Assembly (NCBI RefSeq): GCF_036327755.1
Contig: NZ_CP109596.1
Span: 7,998,001 to 8,062,000 of the forward strand
Direction of reading: 5' to 3'
Length of the DNA: 64,000 nucleotides
DNA from: Nocardia sp. NBC_01503
GTDB lineage: Bacteria; Actinomycetota; Actinomycetes; Mycobacteriales; Mycobacteriaceae
The stretch's first letter is position 1. Each line of letters starts with the position of its first letter. Positions 49,621 through 57,423 of this stretch are shown piece by piece. The notes under the pieces are model-generated. The model ran no database searches. It was not told the origin of the DNA and was given only the letters and a program-made list of their open reading frames with translations. The position numbers were made by a program, and so were the translations under genes.

Positions 49621-50658
49621 TCAGAGGGTTTCGTTGAGCGCCTTGATCGGCATCTTGAGCTCGCCGAGCAGATCGATATCGGCTTCGGCGGGTCGGCCCA
49701 GGGTGGTGAGGTAGTTGCCGACGATGACGGCATTGATACCGCCGAGGATGCCCTGCTTGGCGCCGAGATCGCCGAGGGTGATCTCACGACCGCCCGCGAA
49801 GCGCAGGATGGTGCGCGGCAGGGCGAGACGGAAGGCGGCGACGGCGCGCAGGGCGTCGGCGGCGGGCAGCACCTCGAGGTCGCCGAAGGGGGTGCCGGGG
49901 CGCGGGTTGAGGAAGTTCAACGGCACCTCGTCGGGCTCCAATTCGGCCAGCTGCGCGGCGAATTCGGCACGCTGCTCGATGGATTCGCCCATACCGAGGA
50001 TGCCGCCGGAGCACACCTCCATACCGGCCTCGCGCACCATGCGCAGGGTGTCCCAGCGCTCCTCGTAGGAGTGCGTGGTGACCACGTTCGGGAAGTGCGA
50101 TTTGGCGGTCTCGAGATTGTGGTTGTAGCGGTGCACGCCCATGGCGGCGAGCTGGTCGACCTGCTCCTGGTTGAGCATGCCCAGCGAGCAGGCGACCTGG
50201 ATGTCGACCTCATTGCGAATGGCCTCGACACCGGCGGCGACCTGCGCCATCAGCCGCTCGTCCGGGCCGCGCACGGCGGCGACGATGCAGAATTCGGTGG
50301 CGCCGGTCTTGGCGGTCTGCTTGGCGGCCTCGACCAGGCTCGGGATATCGAGCCAGGCGGCGCGCACCGGCGACTGGAAAAGGCCGGACTGTGAACAGAA
50401 GTGGCAGTCCTCGGGGCAGCCGCCGGTCTTGAGCGAGATGATGCCCTCGACCTCGACCTCGGGTCCGCACCACTTCATGCGCACATCATGGGCGAGGGCG
50501 AGCAGCTCCTCGAGCCGATCGTCGCCGAGGCGCAGCACCTGCACGGTCTGCTCCTGGGTGAGGCCGACGCCGCGCTCGAGCACCTGCTCGCGGGCGATCG
50601 TCAGAATGTCTTCGCCTGCCGCGCTGTCGGCTTCGGTCCTGACGGCTGCCTGGGTCAT
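49621..50658 (-). CDS. bioB: Biotin synthase
   Basis: BioB is the radical-SAM enzyme that inserts sulphur into dethiobiotin. The 345-aa protein has the [4Fe-4S] motif Cys-x3-Cys-x2-Cys in TGGCPEDCHFCSQSG, then CIVAAVRGPDE, YNHNLETAKSHFPNV, CSGGILGMGES and NFLNPRPGTPF. A clear BioQ box lies 42 bases upstream of the ATG, in the gap shared with the divergent bioQ. It is followed by bsaP, its presumed helper. Confidence 0.97.
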   Translation of the reverse strand: MTQAAVRTEADSAAGEDILTIAREQVLERGVGLTQEQTVQVLRLGDDRLEELLALAHDVRMKWCGPEVEVEGIISLKTGGCPEDCHFCSQSGLFQSPVRAAWLDIPSLVEAAKQTAKTGATEFCIVAAVRGPDERLMAQVAAGVEAIRNEVDIQVACSLGMLNQEQVDQLAAMGVHRYNHNLETAKSHFPNVVTTHSYEERWDTLRMVREAGMEVCSGGILGMGESIEQRAEFAAQLAELEPDEVPLNFLNPRPGTPFGDLEVLPAADALRAVAAFRLALPRTILRFAGGREITLGDLGAKQGILGGINAVIVGNYLTTLGRPAEADIDLLGELKMPIKALNETL

Positions 50659-50699
50659 TCGCTCGAATCCCTTCGTCCGGCCGGTGTGGCCGAGCAACT

Positions 50700-50712
50700 T
50701 GAACGGTGTTCA
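50700..50712. promoter_or_regulatory. BioQ operator between bioB and bioQ
   Basis: TGAACGGTGTTCA is a perfect TGAAC-N3-GTTCA palindrome. It sits in the 107-bp divergent gap. On the leftward strand TAGCCT and TACCCT just upstream are plausible -10 boxes, so the box would cover the bioB transcription start. Confidence 0.9.
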
Positions 50713-50765
50713 GGGTAGGCTAGCAGTCCGGAACGTGAGCCGGAACACGAAGGGGTCGGATTTCA

Positions 50766-51350
50766 GTGCAACTGCACCGCACGGACGTGGTCGACGGGGC
50801 CATCGCCATTCTCGACCAGTACGGGCTCGCCGACCTGACCATGCGCCGATTGGCGGGATCACTGCATGTGCAGCCCGGTGCGCTGTATTGGCACTTCCCC
50901 AACAAGCAGGCCCTGCTCGGCGCGGTCGCGGACCGGATTCTCGCGCCCATGGACGAGCCGGTCGAGACCACCGAATGGTCCGGCCAGATCACCGAATTGG
51001 CGCACCGCCTGCGCTCCTGCCTGCTCGCCTACCGCGACGGCGCCGAATTGGTCTCCGCCACATACGCTTCCAGGCTCACCACCAGCAAGGGCCGGGAACG
51101 CCTGGCCGGGGCCGCGATTCGCGCGGGCATGACCCGCGAGGAGGCCGACCTCGCCGCCTACACCCTGCTCTACTACGTCCTCGGCCAAACCGTCGATGAG
51201 CAGTCCCGCATCCAAATGGACTCCGTCGGAGCCCTTTCCGAGGAGAGCTCCCCCCTCTACGACAGCCCGGACGCGACCTCCCGCTTCGACTTCGGCCTGC
51301 AACTGTTCATCTCGGGCGTGCGCCACCTGTTGGGTAGCCGCATCCGCTGA
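50766..51350 (+). CDS. bioQ: TetR-family biotin repressor BioQ
   Basis: A 194-aa TetR regulator. The helix-turn-helix is LADLTMRRLAGSLHVQPGAL followed by YWHFPNKQALLGAVAD; the C-terminal domain has the TetR_C layout. Mycobacterial and corynebacterial BioQ binds TGAAC-N3-GTTCA, and such boxes occur here before bioB, bioF and bioA. The start is GTG at 50766 with AGGGG upstream at a rather long distance. It is divergent from bioB, as expected for a repressor of the biotin genes and probably itself. Confidence 0.88.
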   Translation: MQLHRTDVVDGAIAILDQYGLADLTMRRLAGSLHVQPGALYWHFPNKQALLGAVADRILAPMDEPVETTEWSGQITELAHRLRSCLLAYRDGAELVSATYASRLTTSKGRERLAGAAIRAGMTREEADLAAYTLLYYVLGQTVDEQSRIQMDSVGALSEESSPLYDSPDATSRFDFGLQLFISGVRHLLGSRIR

Positions 51351-51365
51351 AGGTGCGCCGCCCGG

Positions 51366-51632
51366 TCACTCGGGTGCGGCGTCCGGATTCACCAGCACGC
51401 GCAGGGTCATCGCGGCCAGATGCTCTTCGAGGTGACGCCGGTTCGGCATGACGGCGGCACGGAAGCCGTGTGCCGATAGGAATGACAGCACCATCCAGGC
51501 GGCTGCCTCCGGGTCGAGATCCGCGCGCAGATCACCCTCGCGCTGGCCTCTGACCACGATTTCGGTGATGACTCCGGCCAGTTCACCGATATGTTCGCGG
51601 ACCGCCGCCTCGATGGCCGGTCGGCCACTACA
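51366..51632 (-). pseudogene. C-terminal remnant of a TetR-family regulator
   Basis: A frame ending at 51366 reads typical TetR C-terminal text (AIEAAVREHIGELAGVITEI, VVRGQREGDLRADLDPEAAA, WMVLSFLSAHGFRAAVM). Upstream the frame stays open but stops looking like TetR at about 51632 and runs straight into the 3' end of the tRNA-Lys gene. The DNA-binding half is missing and no start codon fits, so this is a decayed fragment cut off at a tRNA. Confidence 0.8.
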
Positions 51633-51642
51633 AAGGCTTACG

Positions 51643-51714
51643 TACCCCCGGTGCGGATCGAACGCACGACATTTCGCTTAAGAGGCGAAAGCTCTGCCAC
51701 TGAGCTACGGAGGC
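51643..51714 (-). tRNA. tRNA-Lys(CTT)
   Basis: A 72-nt cloverleaf: acceptor GCCTCCG with CGGGGGT, D arm GCTC/GAGC, anticodon stem TTCGC/GCGAA around loop CTCTTAA (anticodon CTT), T arm GTGCG/CGCAC with loop TTCGATC. No CCA is encoded. The first pair is G-U and another acceptor pair is U-G, weaker than usual. It follows the tRNA-Met by 3 bases. Confidence 0.88.
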
Positions 51715-51717
51715 ATA

Positions 51718-51792
51718 AAGCGGTGGCCGGATTCGAACCGGCGGCCTACGGGTTATGAGCCCGTCGCGCTGACCGAACTGCGCTACACCGCT
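51718..51792 (-). tRNA. tRNA-Met(CAT), unusual
   Basis: A 75-nt cloverleaf: acceptor AGCGGTG with CACCGCT, D arm GCGC/GCGC, anticodon stem ACGGG/CCCGT around CTCATAA (anticodon CAT), T arm GCCGG/CCGGC with loop TTCGAAT. It begins with A1-U72 and has U as discriminator base, unlike the usual initiator (unpaired position 1) and elongator forms. It could be an elongator Met tRNA or an Ile tRNA with a modified C34. No CCA is encoded. Confidence 0.85.
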
Positions 51793-51802
51793 GTGTTGTG
51801 TT

Positions 51803-51826
51803 CCGCTGATTCGAATGAATCGGCGG
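51803..51826 (-). terminator. Hairpin between the alpha/beta hydrolase and the tRNA genes
   Basis: Arms CCGCTGATTC and GAATCGGCGG (10 bp, one mismatch-type pair) around a GAAT loop, 57 bases beyond the stop of the 51883 gene and just before the tRNA-Met 5' end. No U-run. Confidence 0.45.
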
Positions 51827-51882
51827 TGAAACAAGATTCGCAGTGATCGTGAATTGCGGCAACCGAATTAATCCGACGGGGT

Positions 51883-53034
51883 TCAGCGGGGTTCCGCGGC
51901 GACGGAGATCGGCTCACGCTGAGTGAGGCGGATGAAGGGAACCACCTGCTGATCGATGACCGCGTTGTACTCCCGCGGGCGCTGAATCGGGTTGGCGTGG
52001 GCGGTGGTTCGGGTGGTGACCACCAGAAGTGTGCCGTTGACGCCACCGGATTGTTCGATGAGTACGCGTTGGGAGTAATCGACGTTGACAATCGGGTCAC
52101 GGTAGGCGTCATGCGGTCGGATGAAGACTACGGCGGGACGAGGCTTACCTTTCGCGGGTTTGGCCAGCGCTCGCAGATCGTCTATCGCGCCGCCGGCCAC
52201 GATCGCCTTGAATTGGGCCTCGATAAGTCCGTTGCTGGCGACATCGGTGCTCAGGATCTTGTCCTGCAGCACATTCATGATGGCCTCGCGCAGGCGATCG
52301 GCGCGAAAACCGTAACGGCCGCCACCGATGTAATTGCCGTGGCGGGCATACATTTCGGCGATGAACCGCAGTAGGCGACTTTCTCGCGCGCCGGGAATCC
52401 AGCCACTCCAGCGCAGCATCTCCTCGCCCTGATCTCGAGATTCGGGGCGAACCGCGTGCAGGTCCACCGGCGTGCAATCCAGGACGACAGCCTGGACGCG
52501 GCGATCACTCCCGGTATGCAGATGGCTGGCGACCTCCAGAGCGATGACTCCGCCCATACTGTGCCCGACCAGGATGACGTTCGAGGCCCTCGCCGCCTCG
52601 GCCACCTTCACGATCAGATCCGCGATGACCTTGGTGTCGATACCGGAATTGTCATAGCGCACCGCCCAGACCGAACCGAGTTCGCTCAGCGACGGCAGGG
52701 CGCGCGCGGTATCACCGGCATCGAGGACGCCGAGTCCGACCAGATCGAAGACGGCGGTATCGGCGGCCTGCGGGGTGGAGGGACCGGCGATCGACATGAC
52801 CGCCGGTTCGGTGCGCGCCAGCCGGGTGCGCTCGGGCATGACATCCCAGGCCAGATACTGGGCGAACAGGCCGAGCAGCACCAGGGGAATCAGGCTGCCG
52901 CGCACCAGGATCAGCCGGGTGCGCCGCCAATCCACCCAACCGCGGCCGAGCCGGGATTCGCGCAGGCGAGCCTGCCGCCGCCGATCGTCGTATTCGGAGG
53001 CAGTGGACGGACGTGGATAGCCCGGCAGCGCCAT
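51883..53034 (-). CDS. Membrane-anchored alpha/beta hydrolase
   Basis: A 383-aa protein with a basic cytoplasmic head, one transmembrane helix (~residues 42-60) and an outside alpha/beta-hydrolase domain. The nucleophile Ser lies in VILVGHSMGGVIALEV; the acid is likely in VFIRPHDAYRDP and the His late, in TTRTTAHANPIQRP. The cap has NYIGGGRYGFRADRLREAI. It may be a thioesterase or lipase acting outside the membrane. Neighbours (tRNA pair, SRPBCC gene) give no hint of function. Confidence 0.82.
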   Translation of the reverse strand: MALPGYPRPSTASEYDDRRRQARLRESRLGRGWVDWRRTRLILVRGSLIPLVLLGLFAQYLAWDVMPERTRLARTEPAVMSIAGPSTPQAADTAVFDLVGLGVLDAGDTARALPSLSELGSVWAVRYDNSGIDTKVIADLIVKVAEAARASNVILVGHSMGGVIALEVASHLHTGSDRRVQAVVLDCTPVDLHAVRPESRDQGEEMLRWSGWIPGARESRLLRFIAEMYARHGNYIGGGRYGFRADRLREAIMNVLQDKILSTDVASNGLIEAQFKAIVAGGAIDDLRALAKPAKGKPRPAVVFIRPHDAYRDPIVNVDYSQRVLIEQSGGVNGTLLVVTTRTTAHANPIQRPREYNAVIDQQVVPFIRLTQREPISVAAEPR

Positions 53035-53138
53035 ACCAATCCACCATAGGCACTCGAGCGGTGATCGCGCATCCGCCCGCTACCCATGCTGGACCGGAAG
53101 ACGCCCCGGACCAGGTTCTCCTTGCCGCCCGGAGGTGT

Positions 53139-53618
53139 TCAGCTCGGTGGCGCGTCCGCTTCCTCTCGCTCGGCCAGGTCGGCGAGCTTGGCCAGGGACA
53201 TGCGGAAGCCGATCTCGTTGTCGTCCGGGGACAGGCCCGGTGGGAGGTTCTCGTGCCGGGCGATGACGCGGGTGCCGCCGCGTTCGGACTGCAGTAAGTA
53301 GGTGATGGTCATTTCGCCGCATAGCTCCGGATTCTCGGTTTCGAATTCGACGCTCTGCACCACCTCCGTATCGGGGACGAGGCGCACGAAGTGGCCGTGG
53401 AAGGTATCGGTATGCGCGGAGGTCTTACCCGCCGCGGTGGGGATGTCGTAGCTGAGTGAGATTCGGAAGCGGCCTCCGACGCGCGGGTCGAATTCGTGGA
53501 TGCGACTGGTCATCCCATCGGGGACCATCCACGTTCGCACGGACCGCGCATCGAGGAGCGCCCGGAAGACATTCGGGCGGGGAGCACTCACGAACCACTC
53601 GACGCGGGTGGAGTTCAT
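53139..53618 (-). CDS. SRPBCC/AHSA1-family protein
   Basis: A 159-aa START-like domain: VEWFVSAPRPNVFRALLDAR, the tryptophan-containing VRTWMVPDGMTSRI, EFDPRVGGRFRISLSYD, EVVQSVEFETENPEL and the C-terminal helix NEIGFRMSLAKLADLAERE. AHSA1-like proteins bind hydrophobic ligands or stress-related partners. The start at 53618 is preferred; a Met four codons earlier is possible. 60 bases separate it from the end of the sensor kinase gene on the same strand. Confidence 0.87.
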   Translation of the reverse strand: MNSTRVEWFVSAPRPNVFRALLDARSVRTWMVPDGMTSRIHEFDPRVGGRFRISLSYDIPTAAGKTSAHTDTFHGHFVRLVPDTEVVQSVEFETENPELCGEMTITYLLQSERGGTRVIARHENLPPGLSPDDNEIGFRMSLAKLADLAEREEADAPPS

Positions 53619-53680
53619 GGCCGCGACCATACGCCGGGTGTACGACGCCGCGAGGCCGGTTCGAGTGGACAGCGCGCAGG

Positions 53681-55096
53681 TCAGAGCTGGGGTGGGGCGG
53701 GCAGGGTGAGCGTGGCTATCGTGCCGCCATCGGGTGCGGAACCGATGGCCACCGAACCGGAGTGCGCCCGCGCCACCCACCGCACGAGCGACAATCCGAT
53801 GCCGTGGCGACCGCCCGCACCGGTGGAGCCGTGCGCGAACGGATCCGCCAGCGCCGGGTCCAGACCTGGACCGTGATCACGCACCGTGACCGAGTGTTCG
53901 GCGACGGTGATCTCCACGGGCGTACCGCCGTGTACGACGGCATTGTCTATGAGATTGCGCACCGCCAGGGCGAGCAGATCCGGATCCGCCCGCACCACGG
54001 TGGGTTCGGTGCGCAATTCGATTCCGGGGATATCGCATTCGGCGACCACGCCCTCCACGAGCTGGTCGAGATGCAGTCGCTCCGCATCGAGTTCGCCGAA
54101 CCCGGTCTCGGCGCGAGTGCGCGCCAGCAGGCCCGTCACCAGGCGGCCCATCCGATCGGTGAGCGAGCGCGCCTCGGTGACCGCGCGCCGGTTGTCCTGC
54201 GGATCGCGCAGTGCCGCATCGAGATACAGGCGCAGCGTGGCGAGCGGGGTGCGCAGTTCATGCGAGGCGTCGGCCAGGAATCGCTCCTGTTCGGCGAGCA
54301 TGCGCACGGCCGGGCGGGTACTCACCCCCGAGAGCAGGTGACCGATGACGGCCGCCATGGCGATCAGTGCCAGACCGCCGAATTCCAGTGCCAGCACCAG
54401 CCTTCGATGATCGCGCTGGGAGGGTGCGGGGTCCGAACCGGCGAAAACCACGGCGCTGATGGCGGCGTCATTGTCGTACACCGGGGCCGCGGCCACCCGA
54501 ATACGGTGCCCCGCACCATCACTCATGGTGCTGAGCACGGTCTCCTCCGCCGTGGCCGTCTCATCGGCGGATGCGGTCAGATCCCCGGGCAGCGTGGAAC
54601 GCAGGTGCCCATACCCTTCCCGCCACCGCCCATCGGTCCCGCGTACCAGGACCGCGACGGCGGAGTTGCCCTGCGCCAGATCGTCTTCCCGCAGCGTCTC
54701 CAAATCGATGGCGCCGTCGTCATTCCAGTACACGACCCGCGCCAATCCGGTGACCACCCGATCCACCCCGGCATCGAGCGCCCGCTCCCGCGACTGCGTA
54801 TCGATCGAGGCGGCGACCGTGGCCGGCACCAGCAGGCAGGCTGCGGTGAGGACGGTGAAAAGCGCGGTGAGCAACCAGCGCATACGCCGCAGCCGCCCGG
54901 GAGTGGTCGGGTTCACCCCGCGTGTGCGGGGCGAGGTCGGCGCGCCACTACGGTTGCGGCGCAATCGGAGACGCCCCGGTGCACCAGCGCGCAGCCGCGC
55001 GAGCCAGCCCCGGACGAAACGAGCCGTCCCCGCGAACCACCCCGGGGCGAGCGCACTCGCGCCCGAGCTGCGCGGCCGGGAGCGGCTGTCGTTCAC
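53681..55096 (-). CDS. Sensor histidine kinase whose response regulator is lost
   Basis: A 471-aa membrane kinase. A long basic N-terminal extension (residues 1-70) is followed by TM1 (~73-95), an extracytoplasmic sensor part (~96-230), TM2 (~232-256) and a short HAMP-like link. His279 in FLADASHELRTPLATLR is the phospho-acceptor. The ATP site is complete: N box NLIDNAVVHG, then DHGPGLDP and GIGLSLVRWVARAHSG. The GTG start overlaps the stop of a 31-codon response-regulator remnant (GTGA), showing that it was the second gene of a normal regulator-kinase pair. No intact regulator remains nearby. Confidence 0.93.
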   Translation of the reverse strand: MNDSRSRPRSSGASALAPGWFAGTARFVRGWLARLRAGAPGRLRLRRNRSGAPTSPRTRGVNPTTPGRLRRMRWLLTALFTVLTAACLLVPATVAASIDTQSRERALDAGVDRVVTGLARVVYWNDDGAIDLETLREDDLAQGNSAVAVLVRGTDGRWREGYGHLRSTLPGDLTASADETATAEETVLSTMSDGAGHRIRVAAAPVYDNDAAISAVVFAGSDPAPSQRDHRRLVLALEFGGLALIAMAAVIGHLLSGVSTRPAVRMLAEQERFLADASHELRTPLATLRLYLDAALRDPQDNRRAVTEARSLTDRMGRLVTGLLARTRAETGFGELDAERLHLDQLVEGVVAECDIPGIELRTEPTVVRADPDLLALAVRNLIDNAVVHGGTPVEITVAEHSVTVRDHGPGLDPALADPFAHGSTGAGGRHGIGLSLVRWVARAHSGSVAIGSAPDGGTIATLTLPAPPQL

Positions 55097-55188
55097 GGGG
55101 ATTCGGCGATCGTGAAGCCGACTCCGCGCACGGTGTCGATCAGTGCCGGTTCGCCGAGTTTGCGGCGCAGCTGGGCGATGAGTGCCGC
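55093..55188 (-). pseudogene. C-terminal 31 codons of an OmpR-type response regulator
   Basis: The frame reads AALIAQLRRKLGEPALIDTV and RGVGFTIAESP, the last helix and wing of an OmpR/PhoB winged-helix domain. An in-frame TGA lies directly before it, and the bioD stop codon is only 10 bases away. The receiver domain and most of the DNA-binding domain are gone. Its own stop overlaps the kinase start, as in intact two-component operons. Confidence 0.88.
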
Positions 55189-55198
55189 TCAGCTGGAG

Positions 55199-55882
55199 TC
55201 AGGGGTGGAGGTATCGGGCAGTCCAGGTGGGGGCGAACCAGGTGGGGGCGGTGGTGGTGAAGCGGGGGGCGTCCCAGGAGCCCGCGCCCGCGGGGAGGGT
55301 GCCGACTATGTCGACGCCGGTGACGGCGGGGAGGTCGGTGCGGTTGCATTCGGAGGCCAGGTCCGGGGTTTCGGGCCAGGAGCCGATGACCAGGCCCGCG
55401 CAGGGGACGCCGGCGGATTGCAGTGCGCGCGTTGTCAGTTCGCTGTGGTTCAGGGTGCCCAGACCTGCCGCCGCTACCAGTAGCACCGGGGCGTTCAGCT
55501 TTTGAGCCAGGTCCAGGAGGGTGAATTCGCCGATGCGGACCAGCAAGCCGCCCGCACCCTCGACCAGGGTGAGGTCGGCGTCGGCGCAGGATTCGATGCC
55601 CGCCACGGTTTCGGCGAGGGTGAGCAGGGGTTGGCCGCAGCGGCGGGCGGCGGTGTCCGGGGCGAGGGGCTCCGGGTAGCGGGCCAACTCCACCGTGCGG
55701 GTGACGCCGGACAACCGGGTGATCTCGGCCAGGTCGCCGGGTTCGCCCGGGGCCACGCCTGTTTGGGCGGGTTTACAGACCGCGACGGTGGCACCCGCCG
55801 CACGGGCGGTGGCAGCGAGCGCCGCGGTGACGATGGTCTTGCCGACATCGGTGGAGGTGCCGGTGATGAACAGCAGGCTCAT
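55199..55882 (-). CDS. bioD: Dethiobiotin synthetase
   Basis: BioD makes the ureido ring of dethiobiotin from DAPA, CO2 and ATP. The 227-aa protein has the P-loop FITGTSTDVGKT, the CKPAQTG region, VEGAGGLLV and an HSELTTRALQSAGVPCAGLV segment. ATG overlaps the bioF stop as ATGA. Its 3' end is next to the deletion scar at 55188, so the last residues (WTARYLHP) may have been changed by that event. Confidence 0.94.
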   Translation of the reverse strand: MSLLFITGTSTDVGKTIVTAALAATARAAGATVAVCKPAQTGVAPGEPGDLAEITRLSGVTRTVELARYPEPLAPDTAARRCGQPLLTLAETVAGIESCADADLTLVEGAGGLLVRIGEFTLLDLAQKLNAPVLLVAAAGLGTLNHSELTTRALQSAGVPCAGLVIGSWPETPDLASECNRTDLPAVTGVDIVGTLPAGAGSWDAPRFTTTAPTWFAPTWTARYLHP

Positions 55883-57033
55883 GACACCGCCGCTGTACGA
55901 CCGCGGGCCTCGTCCAGCACCTCGGTGAGAATCGTCGCGATGGTGGCGATGTCGTGCTCGGTGAGGTTCGCCCGGGCGGTCAGGCGCAGGCGGGAGGTGC
56001 CTTCGGGGACCGAGGGTGGGCGGAAGCAGCCGACGCTGAGGCCGCGGGCCAGGCAGGCTTGTGCGGCGTCGTAGGCGATCTGGGCTTCACCCAGGACGAC
56101 CGAGACGACGGCCGAATCCGGTTCGGGGACACCGGCTATGCGAGCGAGGTCGGCGGCGCGGGCCAGCACGCGCCCGGCCATGTCGGGGTCGCGGCGCAGC
56201 ACGCGCAGGGCGGCACGGGCCGCGCCGACGGCCGCCGGAGCCAAACCGGTGTCGAAGATGAAGGTGCGGGCGGAGTCGATGAGGTGGGCGCGCACCCGGG
56301 CGCTGGCCAGGACCACACCGCCCTGTGCCGCAAGGGCTTTGGAGAGCGTGGCGGTGATCACCAGATCGGGTTCACCGGCGAGGCCGACCTCGTGGACCAG
56401 ACCGCGACCGCCCGCGCCGCGCACGCCCAGGCCGTGCGCCTCGTCGACAATGAGCACCGCGCCATTGGCCCGGGTCACCCGGTGCAGTTCGGTCAGGGGC
56501 GCGAGGTCGCCGTCGGCGCTGAAGACCGAGTCGGTGAGCACCAGGGCCCGCTCCTCGGTGCGCTCGGCCAGCAATCGATCCACCGCGGCCGGATCCCGGT
56601 GTGCGGCAACCTCTACGCGCGCCCGGGACAAACGGCAGGCATCCACCAGGGAGGCGTGACTGCCCGCGTCCGAGACCACCAGTGATCCGCGCCCGGCCAG
56701 TGCGGTGACCGCGCCCAGGTTCGCCGCGTAACCGGAGGCGAAGACCAATCCGGCCTCGGCGCCGACGAATTCGGCGAGTTCGGCCTCGAGGAGTTCGTGT
56801 TCGGCGGTGGTGCCGGTGACCAGTCGCGATCCGGTGGAGCCCGCGCCCCATTTGCAGACCGCGTCGACCGCGCCGTCGATCACCTCCGGATGCCGGACCA
56901 GCCCGAGGTAGTCATTGGAGGCCAGGTCGATGGTGGCGGTCTCCGGTGCGCGGGGGCGCAGCTCTCGGCGCAGCCCGGCGTCCACGCGCTCGGCGGCGCG
57001 TTCGTCCAACCAACTCAGGGGATCGGCACTCAC
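55879..57033 (-). CDS. bioF: 8-amino-7-oxononanoate synthase
   Basis: BioF joins pimeloyl-ACP (or -CoA) and alanine with PLP to give KAPA. The 384-aa protein has DLASNDYLGLVRHPEVI, GSTGSRLVTGTTAEH, FASGYAANLGAVTAL, IVDEAHGLGVRGAGGRG and the PLP lysine in ITATLSKALAAQGG. The GTG start is 17 bases downstream of a BioQ box, so bioF-bioD form a BioQ-controlled unit. Confidence 0.96.
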   Translation of the reverse strand: MSADPLSWLDERAAERVDAGLRRELRPRAPETATIDLASNDYLGLVRHPEVIDGAVDAVCKWGAGSTGSRLVTGTTAEHELLEAELAEFVGAEAGLVFASGYAANLGAVTALAGRGSLVVSDAGSHASLVDACRLSRARVEVAAHRDPAAVDRLLAERTEERALVLTDSVFSADGDLAPLTELHRVTRANGAVLIVDEAHGLGVRGAGGRGLVHEVGLAGEPDLVITATLSKALAAQGGVVLASARVRAHLIDSARTFIFDTGLAPAAVGAARAALRVLRRDPDMAGRVLARAADLARIAGVPEPDSAVVSVVLGEAQIAYDAAQACLARGLSVGCFRPPSVPEGTSRLRLTARANLTEHDIATIATILTEVLDEARGRTAAVS

Positions 57034-57049
57034 AGCTCCGCAGCATACT

Positions 57050-57062
57050 TGAACACCGTTCA
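57050..57062. promoter_or_regulatory. BioQ operator before bioF and the divergent 57109 gene
   Basis: TGAACACCGTTCA, a perfect TGAAC-N3-GTTCA palindrome. On the bioF strand TATGCT follows it as a possible -10. It lies 47 bases before the start of the divergent hypothetical gene, so both directions may be controlled. Confidence 0.9.
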
Positions 57063-57108
57063 GGAGGCATCCGCCGGGCTATGCTGGAAGCCATAAGGAG
57101 GCTGCGCG

Positions 57109-57420
57109 ATGCCACGATGGGCAATAGTGGTCGAGCAGACGACCGGCTTCGGAGACAGCAAAACCTGGTCACCGAAGGTTCTCACCGAAGTGGTCGGCAC
57201 CCGCGAACAAGCCCTCGCCAAGGTGCCCGATCTCGTCCAGAAATTCATTCCCGATCATCCGAAGTTGATCAGCCGCCGCACCATCCTGCGCGACGGTGAC
57301 ACCTTCATGCTGATCGCACGCGGCTGGTCCGACGACTACCACTGCGTCTTCCGCGTCTGGGAAGTGCTGTCGGACAGCGATAATCCCGATCGAGCCCGGG
57401 AGAAACGCGCCAGTCGGTGA
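57109..57420 (+). CDS. Conserved-looking hypothetical protein inside the biotin cluster
   Basis: A 103-aa soluble protein: MPRWAIVVEQTTGFGDSKTW, then LTEVVGTREQALAKVPDLVQ, LISRRTILRDGDTFMLIARG and WSDDYHCVFRVWEVL. It looks like a small alpha+beta domain; no family name is known to me. AAGGAGG lies 8 bases before the ATG. Flanked by bioF (divergent, sharing a BioQ box) and bioA (convergent, 4-base gap), it may be biotin-regulated. Confidence 0.78.
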   Translation: MPRWAIVVEQTTGFGDSKTWSPKVLTEVVGTREQALAKVPDLVQKFIPDHPKLISRRTILRDGDTFMLIARGWSDDYHCVFRVWEVLSDSDNPDRAREKRASR

Positions 57421-57423
57421 GCG

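Noticed and set aside
57050..57062. LexA/SOS box
   Set aside because: The palindrome is TGAAC-N3-GTTCA, matching BioQ and found at three bio promoters; it lacks the longer GAAC-N4-GTTC spacing of actinobacterial SOS boxes.
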